Notes under the pieces: model-generated | Seen by the model: only the letters and a program-made list of their open reading frames with translations | What the model was told of the DNA's origin: nothing | Database searches by the model: none | Assembly (NCBI GenBank): GCA_947561715.1 | Contig: OX387202.1 | Location: forward strand, 17,125,001-17,189,000 | Origin: Ascidia mentula | Lineage: Eukaryota; Chordata; Ascidiacea; Phlebobranchia; Ascidiidae | DNA: 64,000 bases | Direction: 5' to 3' | Made by a program: the position numbers and the translations under genes | Shown here: in pieces, positions 63,020-64,000 of the stretch | Numbering within the stretch: position 1 is the stretch's first letter | Layout of the letters: every line of letters starts with the position of its first letter

Positions 63020-63854
63020 CTGAATTTTGAAAGTAGGCCTACAGAAGTTAAACAAGAAACAACATGAAATGTTACATGCTGATTATGTCAAGTCGGATAC
63101 AGAAGAATGCCTTAAACAAGGAAAAACCTTTTTTTGTTACAATTTATCCGTTTGTTGTTCATTTGTGTTTAATTGAATTCCGCATTTTATTTTTGTATCA
63201 CTTTTTATTCATGGAAAATTTAGTGTATTTTTTACCCACGACATATGAATACACAAAACTTAGTAACGTGCAGATAGTTTCACATCACAATCATTACATT
63301 GGGTTTTCTTTTATTTAAGAGTTCTCTTTTAGGTTACCTGAATTGCGAAACTGCGTTTTTTCGGCGATTGTTGATTTGATAACTTGGTTGTTTACAATTA
63401 AACTATCTTTTTAGTCGTGTGAACTCATTTAAAAACTTAATATTTAACATACAAAAACGACTGCAGTTCTTCCAGATGATTTTAGCGTTTCATATCTTTC
63501 GTCACAAACTCCTCACACTGTGCAAACATACAGACACCTCTGCACAGAGCAAGTATATCCCTCTGTCTTCATTTGCAACGATATAATTAAACACTCTGTC
63601 TCTTTTTTTGGCGAGGGCACTGCCAACATTCGCACGTAACCACTAAAGATTCGAGAGTTTTCAAATGATGATGGCATAAGCACTTGCCGAAACGTTCAAA
63701 ATATATAAAACAGAGCAAAGTTTACCGACCAAACTCTCAGAATCTTACCTAGATCTGCAACAATATCTCAAGCTTTCAGACGCTTATAAACTTGAATGTT
63801 ATTTCAGTTTGTCGAAAAACAAAAAAAGGCGGTTTGCTGGTATTATTTGAATCT

Positions 63855-64000
63855 GGGAACCGTCAGGTACTTGTGGAAATATTGCTGGGAACCGTCAGGT
63901 ACTTGTGGAAATATTGCTGGGAACCGTCATTTAATTGGGAAATATTGCAGGGAACCGTCATTTAATTGTGGAAATATGGCTGGGAACCGTCCGGGTATTT
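63855..64000. repeat. 32-bp minisatellite next to ficolin 2, cut by the window end
   Basis: Same unit and same position relative to the ficolin as the array at 42998-43490, including the GTCATTTAATTG variants. It continues past the end of the window. Confidence 0.88.

Larger units (their letters stand above)
59560..63850. repeat. Segmental duplication, copy 2 (ficolin locus and flanks)
   Basis: Second copy of 38602-42990. Exons and many intron segments are close to identical, with small indels in introns and flanks. The two start codons are 20,844 bases apart. Confidence 0.88.

Overview
The window is AT-rich eukaryotic DNA, dominated by repeats, with three recognisable protein-coding loci. 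Two are ficolin-like genes (signal peptide, short collagen stretch, fibrinogen-related domain) split into seven exons by short introns; the third is the 3' part of an EF-hand gene. Compact introns, AT-richness and collagen-fibrinogen ficolins suggest a tunicate such as an ascidian (Ciona-like). That placement is inference from architecture, not from a search.

Layout. 1-4893: tandem units of a ~1.5 kb repeat (here called unit A), some carrying the same non-autonomous hAT-type insertion with an 8-bp target duplication. 4894-26412: a ~21.5 kb block that interrupts one unit A and has TTACC at both junctions. It holds a ~1.5 kb stretch with no clear gene, a 190-bp satellite (about 40 copies, ~7095-14806) and a 32-bp palindrome-containing minisatellite with higher-order structure (~14819-26100). 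26413-37140: more unit A array. 37141-38601: repeat family X. 38602-42990: ficolin locus 1 (minus strand). 42998-43490: a different 32-bp minisatellite that grew out of a piece of unit A. 43491-51165: unit A and hAT array. 51166-56500: X copies, a Y repeat and a hAT-type insertion. 56932-57726: EF-hand exons (plus strand). 58320-59220: unit A remnants. 59560-63850: ficolin locus 2 (minus strand), a duplicate of locus 1. 63855-64000: the second minisatellite starts again.

The order ficolin, minisatellite, unit A array, X, ficolin, minisatellite suggests a tandem segmental duplication with a period near 20.9 kb. Both ficolin genes look intact, each predicted at 326 residues with all splice phases compatible. 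By hand count, 15 of 16 substitutions in their last exon change the protein, against 4 of 12 in the first exon, which suggests divergence of the recognition domain. I found no tRNA, rRNA or CRISPR features and no element with a recognisable transposase.
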